A stretch of 64,000 nt of DNA from Robertmurraya massiliosenegalensis JC6 (GTDB lineage Bacteria > Bacillota > Bacilli > Bacillales > Cytobacillaceae). Location: contig NZ_HE978511.1 of NCBI RefSeq assembly GCF_000311725.1, forward strand, positions 116,610 to 180,609. The letters are read 5' to 3'. The notes under the pieces were generated by a model that saw nothing but the letters and a program-made list of their open reading frames with translations, was not told where the DNA came from and did not search any database. Below, one piece after another: positions 43,081 to 51,384 of the stretch. Positions within the stretch are counted from its first letter, which is position 1. The number at the start of each line of letters is the position of its first letter. Position numbers and translations under genes: made by a program.

Positions 43081-43608
43081 ACGAAAAACGGTTGACGGAA
43101 CCTCGAACCAATTCCACAAAAATAAGATAAAGCAGATAGACAGAAGCCATGCGACTGGCGGCTTCTTGAAATGAACCAACAAAATGAAAAACATAACAAC
43201 GTTAAATAGTGCTGACCACCATATATTCCAACCATTGAAATGTTTTATAAATTTAAGATGTAAATCGATGACTTCATTTATTGAATAAAAGACTACCCAA
43301 CCTGTAAAGTATAAAAACTGTTTCAATTTATTGCTCTTAGGGAAATTTGCTAAGTAAATGAGCATTGTTGCCGGATACTTTATGTACATGATTATTAATG
43401 AAATATGTGAGCTTGTAAACCCAAAACCACTATCAATCGTTAATGGATCATACTTCCACATGGGAAAGTGATCTGATAGTAAGTATAAGTAGATAAAATC
43501 CCCCATTATAAAAAAGAGAATTGTAGCATAATATTTTTCCCAATTTCTCCAGTCTCCCCATTTCCATAAAGCTAAAAGCCATAGGAACGCATAGATGATA
43601 CTACTCAT
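43078..43608 (-). CDS. CBO0543-family membrane protein
   Basis: 176 aa, four to five membrane segments (MSSIIYAFLWLLALWKWGDW, ATILFFIMGDFIYLYLLSD, then others). The pattern of short aromatic-rich loops and the region GWVVFYSINEVIDLHLKFIKHFNGW are typical of this Firmicutes family of unknown function. ATG after AGGAGA. The C-terminus may be truncated by a frameshift. A second member is at 49071. Confidence 0.7.
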   Translation of the reverse strand: MSSIIYAFLWLLALWKWGDWRNWEKYYATILFFIMGDFIYLYLLSDHFPMWKYDPLTIDSGFGFTSSHISLIIMYIKYPATMLIYLANFPKSNKLKQFLYFTGWVVFYSINEVIDLHLKFIKHFNGWNIWWSALFNVVMFFILLVHFKKPPVAWLLSICFILFLWNWFEVPSTVFR

Positions 43609-43707
43609 ACAAATTCTCCTAATCCAATATTTGTTATTTCCATTTTATAACATCAGACTAGGTTTGTAAATATTTTCTATTTCACAAAAAGTCCTTTACT
43701 TATCCTT

Positions 43708-44046
43708 TCACCACTCTCTTTTTGCTTCTTCAATCCTCTCAAATCGTATGGTTGGCTTTTGCATCGGAAGAGGGCAGACTTTATTATACGCTTTTATTTT
43801 TTTATTGATCGCTTTAATCTCAGCTTCCTTTGTACATGCTTGAACAAGAGCAGATATTTCCTTTTGTAATTTAAGCCATGGTGGTAAGAACCCTGAATCC
43901 TTCGCTATTTTTTGAAAGTGTTGAAAAGTGTCCATACTTAAATAATCTTTCGGGATTGGTTTTCCCTTCCACTTCCCTTGATAATTATCCTTTTCACCTG
44001 ACCGTTCTAATATTTCTCCTATTAAATCATTGTATTTTCGTTCCAT
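43708..44046 (-). CDS. DUF1992 (DnaJC28-homology) protein
   Basis: 112 aa. The DUF1992 core is YQGKWKGKPIPKDYLSMD (about 22-39) with KDSGFLPPWLKLQKEI (about 49-64). The domain occurs next to DnaJ domains in eukaryotes (DNAJC28), but no J domain is present here. Function unknown. AGGAGG precedes the ATG. It is divergent from the HD-domain gene. Confidence 0.85.
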   Translation of the reverse strand: MERKYNDLIGEILERSGEKDNYQGKWKGKPIPKDYLSMDTFQHFQKIAKDSGFLPPWLKLQKEISALVQACTKEAEIKAINKKIKAYNKVCPLPMQKPTIRFERIEEAKREW

Positions 44047-44147
44047 ATTGCCTCCTTAGTTCTTGTCTCTATATTGGTCACTCGCATTGAGATAGTAGAC
44101 ATGCTATCCTTTTTAAAGGAAGATTTTATTTATAGAAGGTGAATCAC

Positions 44148-44798
44148 TTGGATAAAGAAAAAATGATTAAATTTACAAAAGAATATGTATACAATGAGCT
44201 ACATAATGAAAGTAGTGGGCACGACTGGTATCACATTGCTCGAGTGACCTTTATGGCTCGAACAATTGCTATTGAAGAACATGCTGATGAGTTTATTTGT
44301 GAAATGGCAGCTCTTCTCCATGATATTGCAGACGAAAAATTGAATGAATCAGAAGAAGCAGGGCTTCAAAAAGTCATCACCTGGTTAAATTCCATCGGAA
44401 CAGATGCATCTACAATTCAAAGAATCATCTCAATCATTTCAACAATGTCTTTCAAAGGCGGTGGTCAACCTAAAATGACCTCGCTTGAAGGACAAGTCGT
44501 CCAAGATGCAGATCGTTTAGACGCAATTGGTGCGATTGGGATTGCAAGAACCTTTGCCTATGCTGGTTCCAAAGGTGAACTAATCTATGATCCAGAACTC
44601 AAACCCCGAATAAATATGACAAAGGAAGAGTATCGAAAAGGGCGCTCAAGTGCCATAAACCATTTTTATGAAAAGCTTTTAACGCTCAAAGAAAAAATGA
44701 ATACAGGCTATGCAAAACAGCTCGCTGAAGAAAGACATCGCTTAATGGAACAATACTTAGATGACTTCTTCAACGAATGGAAAACCGGAAATGAGTAA
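44148..44798 (+). CDS. HD-domain phosphohydrolase
   Basis: 216 aa from the TTG at 44148, 5 bases after GGTGA. HDWYHIARV (about 25-33) and HDIADEK (about 58-64) give the metal-binding H...HD pattern, followed by DADRLDAIGAIGIARTF, the late Asp. It resembles the YedJ/YpgQ-type pyrophosphohydrolases that clear nucleotides. The substrate is not known. Confidence 0.88.
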   Translation: MDKEKMIKFTKEYVYNELHNESSGHDWYHIARVTFMARTIAIEEHADEFICEMAALLHDIADEKLNESEEAGLQKVITWLNSIGTDASTIQRIISIISTMSFKGGGQPKMTSLEGQVVQDADRLDAIGAIGIARTFAYAGSKGELIYDPELKPRINMTKEEYRKGRSSAINHFYEKLLTLKEKMNTGYAKQLAEERHRLMEQYLDDFFNEWKTGNE

Positions 44799-44810
44799 AA
44801 TCAACTGCAA

Positions 44811-45326
44811 TTACACCGTTTGTTTACAAACAGATGAGATATGGGCAAGATGATGTCTCCCATGCCATGAATACATTCCAATATTTTTGCCGATCGTAAC
44901 TTCCCCTAGCTCTGGATGGATAAACACTCGATTAAACTCTTCAAAGGAGAGACTCCGAAGTAATACAACTAATCGATGATGCAAGGAATCTAACAGATTT
45001 AAGGATACCTCGATCGGCTCTTTGCTATCAGATAATTTCGCCCACCCATCTTGATTGTATGGCTTAATCATTGGTTTATCTTCTGTAAGGGCTAATTTCA
45101 AGCGAATGTATGCATTCATATGACTATCTGCTAAATGGTGAACGACTTGCCTTACAGTCCACCCACCTTTTCGATATGTTGTATTAAGCTGGTCTTCCCT
45201 TACATTCTGAAGGACTTCTTTCAATAGGCGAGGTAATTCTTCAATTTCCTTGATGCATTCTATAACGCGTTCCTCTGTCATTTCTTCACTAAAATTAAAA
45301 GTTCCTATTGGAAATCTTTCATCCAT
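44811..45326 (-). CDS. DinB-fold protein, YfiT/bacillithiol transferase type
   Basis: 171 aa from the ATG at 45326, 7 bases after GGAGGTG. The three-histidine metal site of the DinB/YfiT fold is in RQVVHHLADSHMNAY and WHGRHHLAHI. The N-terminal RFPIGTFNF and the YNQDGWAKLSDSKEPIEVSL segment are characteristic of YfiT (BstA group). It probably transfers bacillithiol to electrophiles or hydrolyses amides. A cytoplasmic single gene. Confidence 0.88.
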   Translation of the reverse strand: MDERFPIGTFNFSEEMTEERVIECIKEIEELPRLLKEVLQNVREDQLNTTYRKGGWTVRQVVHHLADSHMNAYIRLKLALTEDKPMIKPYNQDGWAKLSDSKEPIEVSLNLLDSLHHRLVVLLRSLSFEEFNRVFIHPELGEVTIGKNIGMYSWHGRHHLAHISSVCKQTV

Positions 45327-45434
45327 GTGCAAACACCTCCTCCTTTTTAAAATTCGATAATCGAACCGTTAAACCCTTTTCTTTTTAGGAATTTTAGTCC
45401 ACGTATTGTTGATTCATTTCTGACTACTAAAAAA

Positions 45435-45620
45435 TTATAACCCCTTCATAAATATCACGACCATTAACAATATAATGATGCCAATCACGAAAAATGGACC
45501 TAGACCCGAGCTAAAAACGATATACACCTTTATATGTTTTATCGCCAATACAATAAGGAATAAAACCAAGAAAACTCCTAATAACAAAACGATGGGCATA
45601 TTTCTGTTTCTTCTCAACAC
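45435..45620 (-). CDS. Small membrane protein with two spans
   Basis: 61 aa, GTG start 8 bases after AAGGGG. Residues ~8-25 and ~33-58 are hydrophobic with a short charged start. No family recognised. Confidence 0.55.
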   Translation of the reverse strand: MLRRNRNMPIVLLLGVFLVLFLIVLAIKHIKVYIVFSSGLGPFFVIGIIILLMVVIFMKGL

Positions 45621-45719
45621 GTATTCAGCCCCTTATGGAAGCTTATTTTTTGTGCATTGGGCAGGAACAGCCTTATTCATCCATATGTACAGTAAAACTT
45701 GTATTATTCTTAAATACTA

Positions 45720-45750
45720 AAAAGGACCTTCTCACTGAAAAAGGTCCTTT
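45720..45750. terminator. Bidirectional terminator
   Basis: AAAGGACCTT pairs with AAGGTCCTTT around CTCACTGAAA, with A/T runs on both sides. It follows the GDPD remnant. Confidence 0.8.
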
Positions 45751-45762
45751 AAAGAAATCATG

Positions 45763-46087
45763 CTATTTTAAGATCGGCGCAATACGGTCAATACGATTCG
45801 TCCAAACTTCTCCTCCAAAGTTTTCTGGCAGTCGCTCTAAATCCTCTGCTTTCTCAAACCCTTCTGACCATCCACCATCTCCTACAACAAGGACCACTTT
45901 GCTATTTACCGACTCCATCCTCTTTCAGTTCCTCCATCGTATAATCTGACGGAGATCCCTCTTCATTCGTTCGACACGATAACTCAAAATCATGAAAGAC
46001 AGCGAGTTGATTGTCCTTCGTTCGTTTCACATCTAATTCCACACTGTCTGCTCCTCCTTCAAAGATGTCTAAATATCTAATTTCCAC
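45763..46087 (-). pseudogene. Glycerophosphodiester phosphodiesterase remnant
   Basis: The first fragment carries GADSVELDVKRTKDNQLAVF and HDFELSCRTNEEG, the N-terminal GDPD motif with metal-binding Glu and Asp. After PSDYTMEELKE the frame breaks, and another frame continues as VVLVVGDGGWSEGFEKAEDL and GEVWTNRIDRIAPILK, which looks like the C-terminal end. The N-terminal HRG motif and the barrel in the middle are missing, so a large internal part is deleted. The fragment is fused to the end of the neighbouring VOC gene. Confidence 0.75.
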
Positions 46088-46442
46088 ACACCATTAGCAT
46101 GTTTCCATCTAGATCCTTAAATACGAAGAATTGCTCATTTTCAATTTTGGTGACAAGTTCAACACCATTAGCCTTCATAAACTCATAAGCTCCATAAATA
46201 TCATCTGAAGCAAATTGGATAACTGGAACATTTAATCGTGGAAGTTCTCCATTTTTATCACGCCACATAGGCATTGAATCCAAAATTAACCCAGTGCCAT
46301 CCATTTTAACCACAAATAAATGATCAAAAAATTCATCACCTTCTTCAATCCCTAAAATCTTGCCATACCATTCTTTTGCTCGTTCAACATTCGATACCGG
46401 AATAAATACTAAATTAATCTTATTTTGAATTGGGCTTTTCAA
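46077..46442 (-). CDS. VOC/glyoxalase-family protein
   Basis: 121 aa, TTG start after AAGGTGG. The beta-alpha-beta-beta-beta pattern appears twice: NLVFIPVSNVERAKEWYGKIL, then FASDDIYGAYEFMKANGVEL and KDLDGNMLMV. Metal-binding residues are partly present. The substrate is unknown. Its end overlaps the GDPD remnant by about 10 bp. Confidence 0.85.
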   Translation of the reverse strand: MKSPIQNKINLVFIPVSNVERAKEWYGKILGIEEGDEFFDHLFVVKMDGTGLILDSMPMWRDKNGELPRLNVPVIQFASDDIYGAYEFMKANGVELVTKIENEQFFVFKDLDGNMLMVCGN

Positions 46443-46506
46443 TTACATTCTATCCACCTTTCTTAACGTTTTACACTGACATGACAGCAGTTCCTCTCAT
46501 CTCTTC

Positions 46507-47184
46507 TCAATCGTTTTCGTGCAAACCATTCACTGTATAGGATTCATATTGTTTTAAGAAACTGTTTCTAAAACTTTCAGACAAAGCTCTTACCGATAAC
46601 ACCTTTTCCAGCTTTTCTTTATTATATCGATCAAAAAATTTCACATCATTTATCAGCGCTACCGAAACTTTTCCAGGGTCACGTTCAAGCAAAACTAAAG
46701 GTTCACCTGGTTTTACATACCCCTCTTTTAATACGCGGAACAGGAATCCCGTATAACCAGTATCTCTCATTCTCACTACCATATCTGGAACTTCATATTT
46801 GGCAGCAAGTTTATAACAAGGATTACGAGGTTCTGATACTTGGATGATCGCCTCACCAAAAGTAAATGTATCACCAATGCACGCATTCTCTTCCGTTAAT
46901 CCTTCTACTGTTATATTTTCTCCAAATAATGCCGTTTCACTGAAATGATGGACAATATCCCTCCAATAAGGATAATGATCATATGGATACAGACAAAGTG
47001 CCTTGTCCTCTCCCCCATGGTGTTCGTATGCATGTTCATCATCGCTCAGCCCTGTTTTACTTAAATAAATCGCTTCTGTAACTGATTGTTTTCTAATAGC
47101 CGACTCAAATGTTCGCTTCCCATAGGTTAATGTCTCAACTCTCCCTATATTTAAAGATTTGATCTCGTACGTTTGATGATTCAT
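46507..47184 (-). CDS. MOSC domain protein (YiiM-like)
   Basis: 225 aa. Family motifs are LSDDEHAYEHHGGEDKALCLYPYDHYPYW and the conserved Cys of the MOSC site in SEPRNPCYKLAAKY. C-terminal YVKPGEPLVLLERD. YiiM-type proteins reduce N-hydroxylated base analogues using molybdenum cofactor. A bacillus with Moco-dependent formate dehydrogenase could supply that. ATG after GGAG. Confidence 0.88.
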   Translation of the reverse strand: MNHQTYEIKSLNIGRVETLTYGKRTFESAIRKQSVTEAIYLSKTGLSDDEHAYEHHGGEDKALCLYPYDHYPYWRDIVHHFSETALFGENITVEGLTEENACIGDTFTFGEAIIQVSEPRNPCYKLAAKYEVPDMVVRMRDTGYTGFLFRVLKEGYVKPGEPLVLLERDPGKVSVALINDVKFFDRYNKEKLEKVLSVRALSESFRNSFLKQYESYTVNGLHEND

Positions 47185-47206
47185 TATGATTCTCCTTTAA
47201 GTTCAA

Positions 47207-47533
47207 TTATGATTTCCTTCGCATGAATAGAAAACTTGCAAGATAAGCAACACTTGTCACACCAAATAGACAGTATACCCCTGGAGTCAAAAGAAGATAG
47301 AGACTCATTGGAAGTGACCAAATAAATGAAACGAGCATCATTATATTCTTATTCTTAGCAGCTGAAAAACACGCTAAAAGAGCTGGTAAAGCAAGCATGA
47401 CAAATGTTATGCAGACTGTGTCTCTACTAGTTTGATGAGAATATAGATTGAAAAAATTAAATGATAGCCACAATCCAATTGAGAGCGTCCCTGCAACAAA
47501 TCCGCTAAAACGGAAAATATTTATCATTAACAT
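47207..47533 (-). CDS. Membrane protein with three to four spans
   Basis: 108 aa, hydrophobic throughout, with a Cys-containing segment (DTVCITFVMLALPALLACFS). No family recognised. GGAGAGTG precedes the start; ATG codons at 47533 and 47527 are both possible. Confidence 0.6.
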   Translation of the reverse strand: MLMINIFRFSGFVAGTLSIGLWLSFNFFNLYSHQTSRDTVCITFVMLALPALLACFSAAKNKNIMMLVSFIWSLPMSLYLLLTPGVYCLFGVTSVAYLASFLFMRRKS

Positions 47534-47551
47534 TCACTCTCCTATCGCTTT

Positions 47552-48059
47552 CTAATTCACTATTTCCTCTATCAATCTATTAACATCTCGTTGCTGGTGT
47601 ATAACAATAGTTTTACGATGAGACTCCCCATACTTCTGTAGAAAATTGACCTTCCCTATCATTTCAAAATGACGATTCCATTGAAACATTTTAAGGAAAA
47701 TACGAAACGTTGGCTTATAATTTGCCTTCTCCCAACCGAGCCTTGTGTAGAATGAATCGTTTAATAATCCGATATGCTCTAACCTTGTAATTAAGATCTA
47801 AAAAGATGATGACATCAGCATGGTTAAAGCTTGGATTGACCCATTCCTCATTGTGAACCCCTTCTATAATTCACATATTTGCTCAAAATACTCATCTCTT
47901 TCTGTTCTCCGAATATCACCCGTCTTACTTCTTTTCCATACGACATTATCTAACATAATATGGAATATTCAATTTCGCAGACAACTTTCGAGCTAGCGTA
48001 GTTTTCCCACTTCCAACTGAACCGATAATAGGTATCTTTTTCACATTTCTCTTAATCAT
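47552..48059 (-). pseudogene. P-loop kinase (topology-modulation/FlaR-like), decayed
   Basis: The minus strand opens with MIKRNVKKIPIIGSVGSG then KTTLARKLSAKLNIPYY, a Walker A loop, then loses frame. Later pieces in other frames are DNVVWKRSKTGDIRRTERDE, NEEWVNPSFNHADVIIFLDL and KPTFRIFLKMFQWNRHF. At least three frame changes are needed to join them into one protein of about 165 residues. The order and motifs fit the AAA/P-loop family annotated as DNA topology modulation protein. It is non-functional as it stands. Confidence 0.8.
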
Positions 48060-48065
48060 CAAAAC

Positions 48066-48980
48066 TCACTCTTCCAATGCTAGATTTAAAGAGCAAAGAC
48101 AATCGTCTGCGAGCTTCCTATCTTCCCGATCATGAGCATACAAAAGAAGTAGAACATACGAGTATATTGCTTTAAATCGAGCTAATTTCTTTATCTTTTC
48201 ACTTACATTTCCGTACAATTGAAAAAACAGTTCTCGACCCTCTAATGGAAAAAAACTATAGACAATTGATAGATCAATGGCTGGGGTACCGATATGTACA
48301 TCACCCCAGTCTAGAATTGCGGATATTTCCCCGCGATCATTTATAAGCATATTACGAATATGTAGATCTCCATGTACAAGCGTTTTCGTTTCATCACATA
48401 AACGATGATCAAAAGTCATTAAAAAGTGCTTTATTGTTTTCCATTGATGCTTATCCAATTGTCCTTTATATTTTAACGTATCGATTCTCTCCTCAAGTAA
48501 CGGTTTCCTCTTATGAATATCCAATCTTCCTAATTTATCATAAGGAATTCCAAGTCCCACAACCTGTTGTACCGGAAAATCATGAAGTTTCCGCAAAAAC
48601 AGTGCCATTGGCTTCGCTGACAAAACACGTTGTTTTCGTGTTAACTTAGACGGAACTTTTCCTTTTAGAATTTCATATCCACTAAAGGCCCATCTATAAT
48701 CGTCGTAAGGTTTTCCAATGAATTGTGGATTTGGAATTTGCAATGGCAGCATTGAAGCAATCTTTGGTAAAAGGCGATTTTCCATCTTAATCAATTCCCC
48801 AGCCATTTCTCTTCTTGGAAATCGAAAAACAAATTGATCATTGATAAGAAATGCCGTATTATCAAAACCTTCAGCAAATATTTCGATTTTATAAATTTCC
48901 AATTCTGGAAACTGTAGAGTGATTAACCCTCCAGCTTCTTTTTCAGTTAAAACCCGTTCTGGACTCCAAAATGGATTCAT
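48066..48980 (-). CDS. APH-family phosphotransferase
   Basis: 304 aa, kinase-like fold. Catalytic HGDLHIRNMLI (about 203-213) and the metal-binding Asp in ILDWGDVHIGTP (about 220-231). The N-terminal FRFPRREMAGELI holds the nucleotide-binding Lys/Arg region. It resembles macrolide 2'-phosphotransferases and related aminoglycoside-kinase-like proteins of Bacillus, but substrate assignment from sequence is not safe. ATG after GGGGGC. Confidence 0.85.
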   Translation of the reverse strand: MNPFWSPERVLTEKEAGGLITLQFPELEIYKIEIFAEGFDNTAFLINDQFVFRFPRREMAGELIKMENRLLPKIASMLPLQIPNPQFIGKPYDDYRWAFSGYEILKGKVPSKLTRKQRVLSAKPMALFLRKLHDFPVQQVVGLGIPYDKLGRLDIHKRKPLLEERIDTLKYKGQLDKHQWKTIKHFLMTFDHRLCDETKTLVHGDLHIRNMLINDRGEISAILDWGDVHIGTPAIDLSIVYSFFPLEGRELFFQLYGNVSEKIKKLARFKAIYSYVLLLLYAHDREDRKLADDCLCSLNLALEE

Positions 48981-49070
48981 TTAAGCCCCCTGTATCCCTC
49001 AAAGTGAATTTTCAAAATTCACCGTATTTTTCATTATCATATCAATATCTGTCGGTTTCTCCTAGTTATT

Positions 49071-49553
49071 TTAATTTTTTTGTCCAACTTTGAAAAACCA
49101 GCGATAAAATAAATGAGATGTATAATTGGTTAGCCAAATCGTAAGAAAACTCCAATACCATTTCCATTTAACATACTTAATTAATTTTGTATACTTCTCT
49201 GCTAAAACTTCAATTCCAGTAAGAAGACCTGTATAAAGAATGTTATAGATTGCTTTTATCCAAAATTTTTTCTGTTCTGGATAATACAAATTAAAAAGGA
49301 CACATGATGCTGGATAGAAAAAATATTCGTATGAAAAACTCGACTTGTTAGCTTTCTTGAACAGTCGGACTGGATACTTAATTAGTCCTTTTTCCGCTAC
49401 TAATAAACCGAACACCCATGTTAAGCTCTGCTTAATAAAAAAGGCTAAAAATCCTTCCCTCAATCGATTTTTGGGAACAAAGACAATCAATAAACCAACA
49501 GCAAAAAGCCAAATGGAGTATAATATCCACTTATCTCTTCTCAACAAAGCCAC
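49071..49553 (-). CDS. CBO0543-family membrane protein
   Basis: Up to 160 aa, about five spans. SYEYFFYPASCVLFNLYYP and GLLTGIEVLAEKYTKLIKYV followed by WKWYWSFLTIWLTNYTSHLF are typical of the family. The start is GTG at 49553 or, after GAGGTGG, TTG at 49544. Function unknown. It is the second member of the family in the window. Confidence 0.75.
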   Translation of the reverse strand: MALLRRDKWILYSIWLFAVGLLIVFVPKNRLREGFLAFFIKQSLTWVFGLLVAEKGLIKYPVRLFKKANKSSFSYEYFFYPASCVLFNLYYPEQKKFWIKAIYNILYTGLLTGIEVLAEKYTKLIKYVKWKWYWSFLTIWLTNYTSHLFYRWFFKVGQKN

Positions 49554-49738
49554 CTCATTTTTTTATCGCATATCTCTTCTGTATCCAATTCTTACAACTG
49601 TATGTTGCTCAATTTAAAGAAGAAAAATTTATATTTATAAAGAAATTTGTATATCCCTATAAACACGACTTCAGATGCCCTTGACAAAATATAAACAAAT
49701 TAATAAAATATCTACATAATTACAAACAAGAAACGGTT

Positions 49739-50512
49739 GTGTTTAAAATGATTGGAACCGAATTAATGTGGTCTGCATCTGTTGAAACTCTTTCTAAAGG
49801 ATATGTATTAGACAAAGAAGAAGATAAATTTATTTGTCTCATATGTGGCGAGAAATTCGAAAATGGCGTCATCTATCCTTGCACATATAATGACAACTAT
49901 CTTGAAGCAAAAAAAGCGATTTCTCAACATATTGAACTTGCTCATCAATCAATGTTCTCCTATTTGTTAGGGCTTGACAAACGGTTTACAGGTCTTTCAG
50001 ATATCCAAAAGGAGATTCTACATCATTTTGCTCAAGATTTTTCCGATAAAGAGATCGCTCAAAAATTGGGTGGTAGCCCTTCTACGATTCGCAATCATCG
50101 CTTTAAATTAAAGGAAAAAGAAAAGCAAGCAAAAGTATTCCTAGCGATAATGAAATTATTAGAACAAAGTAAGGTGAAAGAGCAGGAATTTATTTCATTT
50201 CATAAGGGGGCAAAAATGGTGGATGAGCGCTATGCCATTACTGAAGAAGAGAGAAACAAAGTACTTACAACTTATTTTAAACACGGAGTGGACGGACCAT
50301 TAGATACTTTTCCAAGCAAAGAGAAAAGAAAGCTCATTATTCTTCAACAAATTTTAACAAGATTTGAAGTAACAAAGAAGTACACAGAAAAAGAAATCAA
50401 TGATATTCTAAAAACAATTTTCCATGATTATGTGACATTAAGACGTTACTTAATTGAATATGGGTTTATGGATCGGGATCGGGACGGAGCAACCTATTGG
50501 GTTTTAACGTAA
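49739..50512 (+). CDS. DUF2087 transcriptional regulator
   Basis: 257 aa; GTG at 49739 or ATG at 49748, neither with a strong ribosome site. Residues ~25-75 hold a CLICGEKF zinc-finger-like pair with a distant HIELAH. Residues ~85-130 are a LuxR-type HTH (LSDIQKEILHHFAQDFSDKE then IAQKLGGSPSTIRNHRFKLK). The C-terminal DUF2087 domain reads LDTFPSKEKRKLIILQQI then YTEKEINDILKTIF and LRRYLIEYGFMDRDRDGATY. It is a probable DNA-binding regulator of unknown target. Confidence 0.88.
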   Translation: MFKMIGTELMWSASVETLSKGYVLDKEEDKFICLICGEKFENGVIYPCTYNDNYLEAKKAISQHIELAHQSMFSYLLGLDKRFTGLSDIQKEILHHFAQDFSDKEIAQKLGGSPSTIRNHRFKLKEKEKQAKVFLAIMKLLEQSKVKEQEFISFHKGAKMVDERYAITEEERNKVLTTYFKHGVDGPLDTFPSKEKRKLIILQQILTRFEVTKKYTEKEINDILKTIFHDYVTLRRYLIEYGFMDRDRDGATYWVLT

Positions 50513-50520
50513 ATCAAAAT

Positions 50521-50549
50521 GGGAAGTACCGATTCAATCGGTACTTCCC
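50521..50549. terminator. Terminator after the DUF2087 gene
   Basis: GGGAAGTACCGATT pairs perfectly with AATCGGTACTTCCC. Only short T-runs flank it. Confidence 0.7.
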
Positions 50550-50639
50550 TTGAGGATGCGCCGTAATATACAATATCCTTGTCATATTAACCTTCCCCTT
50601 GTAGTTTGGATAAAGTAGACAAAATATATTAAGATTTAA

Positions 50640-50783
50640 TTACTCTGAATCATTTTCAAATGAAAAAGGATTTGCACTAATAGTTGCTCTCACTTCTTCT
50701 GTAAATTCAATGGTTTGTGACTTATTTTCGGAACCACCCAAATTGTGAGCGCTTCCATCAAAATAATTAGGTTTTTCTTTCAT
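50640..50783 (-). CDS. Small 47-aa protein of unknown function
   Basis: The frame opens MKEKPNYFDGSAHNLGGSEN and ends NPFSFENDSE. GGAGGTGA lies 7 bases before the ATG, a strong site. It is hydrophilic with no signal peptide. Length and composition would suit a peptide precursor, but there is no partner gene nearby. No family recognised. Confidence 0.6.
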   Translation of the reverse strand: MKEKPNYFDGSAHNLGGSENKSQTIEFTEEVRATISANPFSFENDSE

Positions 50784-51010
50784 TGGTCATTCACCTCCAA
50801 ATAAACAGGATTAAAGTAGTACTACTACAATACTATAACTTCACCCAAAAAGAGATAGATTATTAAAAAATTTTTAATTATTTTAAAGCAAAATTCACAT
50901 CGCTTCTCCTATTCAAGAAAAGATAAAAACCTATTTTTACATTCTTTTATTTGCAATAGCACACTTCACACAATGACCTCATAAAATATATCGAGAGGAG
51001 GTCAAAAAGC

Positions 51011-51196
51011 ATGGATCGATTTATTCTTTTAATGCTTGCAAGTATTTTAGCGGGGTTTGCCCTACTAAGAGTGCCTCTTGATGATACCTTCTTAGCAAGT
51101 ATCGCTCCAGTTACGGATATTATTGGAGTTTTAGCTATCGTCGTATTTTCTCTTTTCCTTATCTATAAAGGAGTCATGGCACTCGTTCGGAAATAA
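51011..51196 (+). CDS. Small membrane protein with two spans
   Basis: 61 aa, ATG after GAGGAGG. Hydrophobic stretches ~3-20 and ~33-57 flank VPLDDTFLASIAPVTD. It is a free-standing gene with its own terminator. No family recognised. Confidence 0.7.
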   Translation: MDRFILLMLASILAGFALLRVPLDDTFLASIAPVTDIIGVLAIVVFSLFLIYKGVMALVRK

Positions 51197-51208
51197 CTAA
51201 CGATATGA

Positions 51209-51258
51209 AAAGACCAGTCAACGAACCATTCGTAAAACTGGTCCTTTCTTTTTTGTAA
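51209..51258 (+). terminator. Terminator after the small membrane protein
   Basis: GACCAGT pairs with ACTGGTC around an 18-base loop, followed by CTTTCTTTTTTG. Confidence 0.75.
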
Positions 51259-51384
51259 GCGTTTAACGAAGAAATCTAGTAAATGAACAAAAAAAATCAC
51301 AATTTCCAATCTATTCACTGGTTTAATAGATGACAATATTGGGTAATAAAGCTTAAGATTATAGATAAAAATTGGGGGCTTAAG

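Noticed and set aside
49739-49890. Classical C2H2 zinc finger in the DUF2087 protein
   Set aside because: The CxxC pair and a distant His pair are present, but the spacing is wider than in standard C2H2 fingers, so I describe it only as zinc-finger-like.
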